Of a stretch of DNA of 64,000 nucleotides, positions 63,638-64,000 are shown piece by piece. The translations under genes were made by a program, and so were the position numbers. The first letter of the stretch is position 1, and every line of letters starts with the position of its first letter. The notes below the pieces were generated by a model that saw only the letters and a program-made list of their open reading frames with translations, made no database searches and was not told the DNA's origin. The stretch is from Lachnospiraceae bacterium (GTDB lineage Bacteria > Bacillota > Clostridia > Lachnospirales > Lachnospiraceae), in contig JAAWIS010000003.1 in the NCBI GenBank assembly GCA_022796475.1, positions 23,305 through 87,304 on the forward strand, written 5' to 3'.

Positions 63638-64000
63638 TCATTTAGATTTCCCCAACAAAGACATGGTGCTAATATATAAACAGTGAATCAAACTTTTCTC
63701 ATTAAAAGCAGCACTTGATTCTGGCATACTTTTTCCCAAACAACATTTGGAAAGAGTTACATCACGTATCATGCCATCAAATGAAACTATGATAAAAGCC
63801 AAAATGTCTTCTATCGGCATAACAGGCATAAAATCCCCATTCTCTGCTCCCGTTATAATAACTTTTGACGTACATTTTGTTAAATAGCGAAAGGTCGATG
63901 AAGTGGTTACATTTTTGTTAATCCGTTCATTCCGCTCTGGATGATATGCAAAAAATGTACTAAGTTCAAAAAGAAATTTATTATAACTTATCAGCATATC
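63638..64000 (-). CDS. TetR/AcrR-type regulator, C-terminal part (5' end outside window)
   Basis: The reading frame stays open to the window edge; the last 120 residues are seen. The region has the mostly helical, hydrophobic pattern of a TetR ligand-binding domain (FLFELSTFFAYHPERNERINKN, then GDFMPVMPIEDILAFIIVSFDGMIRD). The DNA-binding HTH would be outside. The stop is 15 bp before the start of the serine hydrolase gene, so both are probably one operon with the regulator controlling it. The family call rests on pattern only. Confidence 0.5.
   Translation of the reverse strand, partial: DMLISYNKFLFELSTFFAYHPERNERINKNVTTSSTFRYLTKCTSKVIITGAENGDFMPVMPIEDILAFIIVSFDGMIRDVTLSKCCLGKSMPESSAAFNEKSLIHCLYISTMSLLGKSK

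Overview
The window is a chromosomal segment of a Gram-positive, low-to-mid GC Clostridia genome, most likely Lachnospiraceae. This is an inference from gene content and style: AddAB instead of RecBCD, ScpAB, an NfnAB-type flavin oxidoreductase, a DUF6062-like protein, S11 carboxypeptidases, KtrAB, lipobox-anchored binding proteins, YesMN regulation, and strong AGGAGG-type ribosome binding sites throughout. There are no rRNA genes, and I found no tRNA genes, prophage, intact insertion sequence or CRISPR array.

Left third (1-20,000), almost all minus strand, is housekeeping: a partial NfnB/GltA with NfnA, a LacX-like mutarotase, dihydrofolate reductase beside a divergent ThyX-like protein, addB-addA, the only plus-strand gene (a membrane-anchored FMN_bind-like protein), a small membrane protein, hflX, a TPR lipoprotein, dut-scpB-scpA, a metallophosphoesterase and a DUF6062-like protein. 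Then come glgX (plus), two divergent D-Ala-D-Ala carboxypeptidases and a membrane-anchored NodB-type deacetylase.

The block at 27,100-36,570 (minus) looks like a metal and potassium homeostasis cluster: a CobW-like G protein fused to a TIGR03943-like domain, a His-rich COG0523 GTPase with 60-bp internal tandem repeats, TatD, KtrA, KtrB, ZnuB, ZnuC, ZnuA and a MATE exporter. znuC-znuB-ktrB are joined by two ATGA start/stop overlaps, so zinc and potassium uptake appear to share a transcript.

The block at 36,976-62,166 is a plant cell-wall sugar region. A divergent AraC regulator faces rhaB-rhaA-rhaD-rhaM (complete L-rhamnose catabolism to DHAP and lactaldehyde). A TRAP transporter follows. A second AraC regulator diverges from a GH105 unsaturated rhamnogalacturonyl hydrolase, a CE12-type acetylesterase and a TIM-barrel isomerase. 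On the minus strand lie a solute-binding lipoprotein, a YesM/YesN two-component pair, and an ABC sugar importer (binding protein, two permeases, no ATPase) followed by a GH36 alpha-galactosidase and an aldo/keto reductase. Together this reads as uptake and breakdown of rhamnogalacturonan-I oligosaccharides (rhamnose, unsaturated uronate, acetyl groups, galactosyl side chains).

The right end (62,300-64,000) is visibly more AT-rich and carries a serine beta-lactamase-like membrane protein and a partial TetR-type regulator, possibly acquired. The least explained signals are intergenic: three large palindromic elements (19,951-20,112; 36,633-36,934; 46,098-46,185), a 97-bp MITE-like element at 38,215-38,311, and a short motif lying just upstream of the ribosome binding sites of addB, the TPR lipoprotein gene and glgX.
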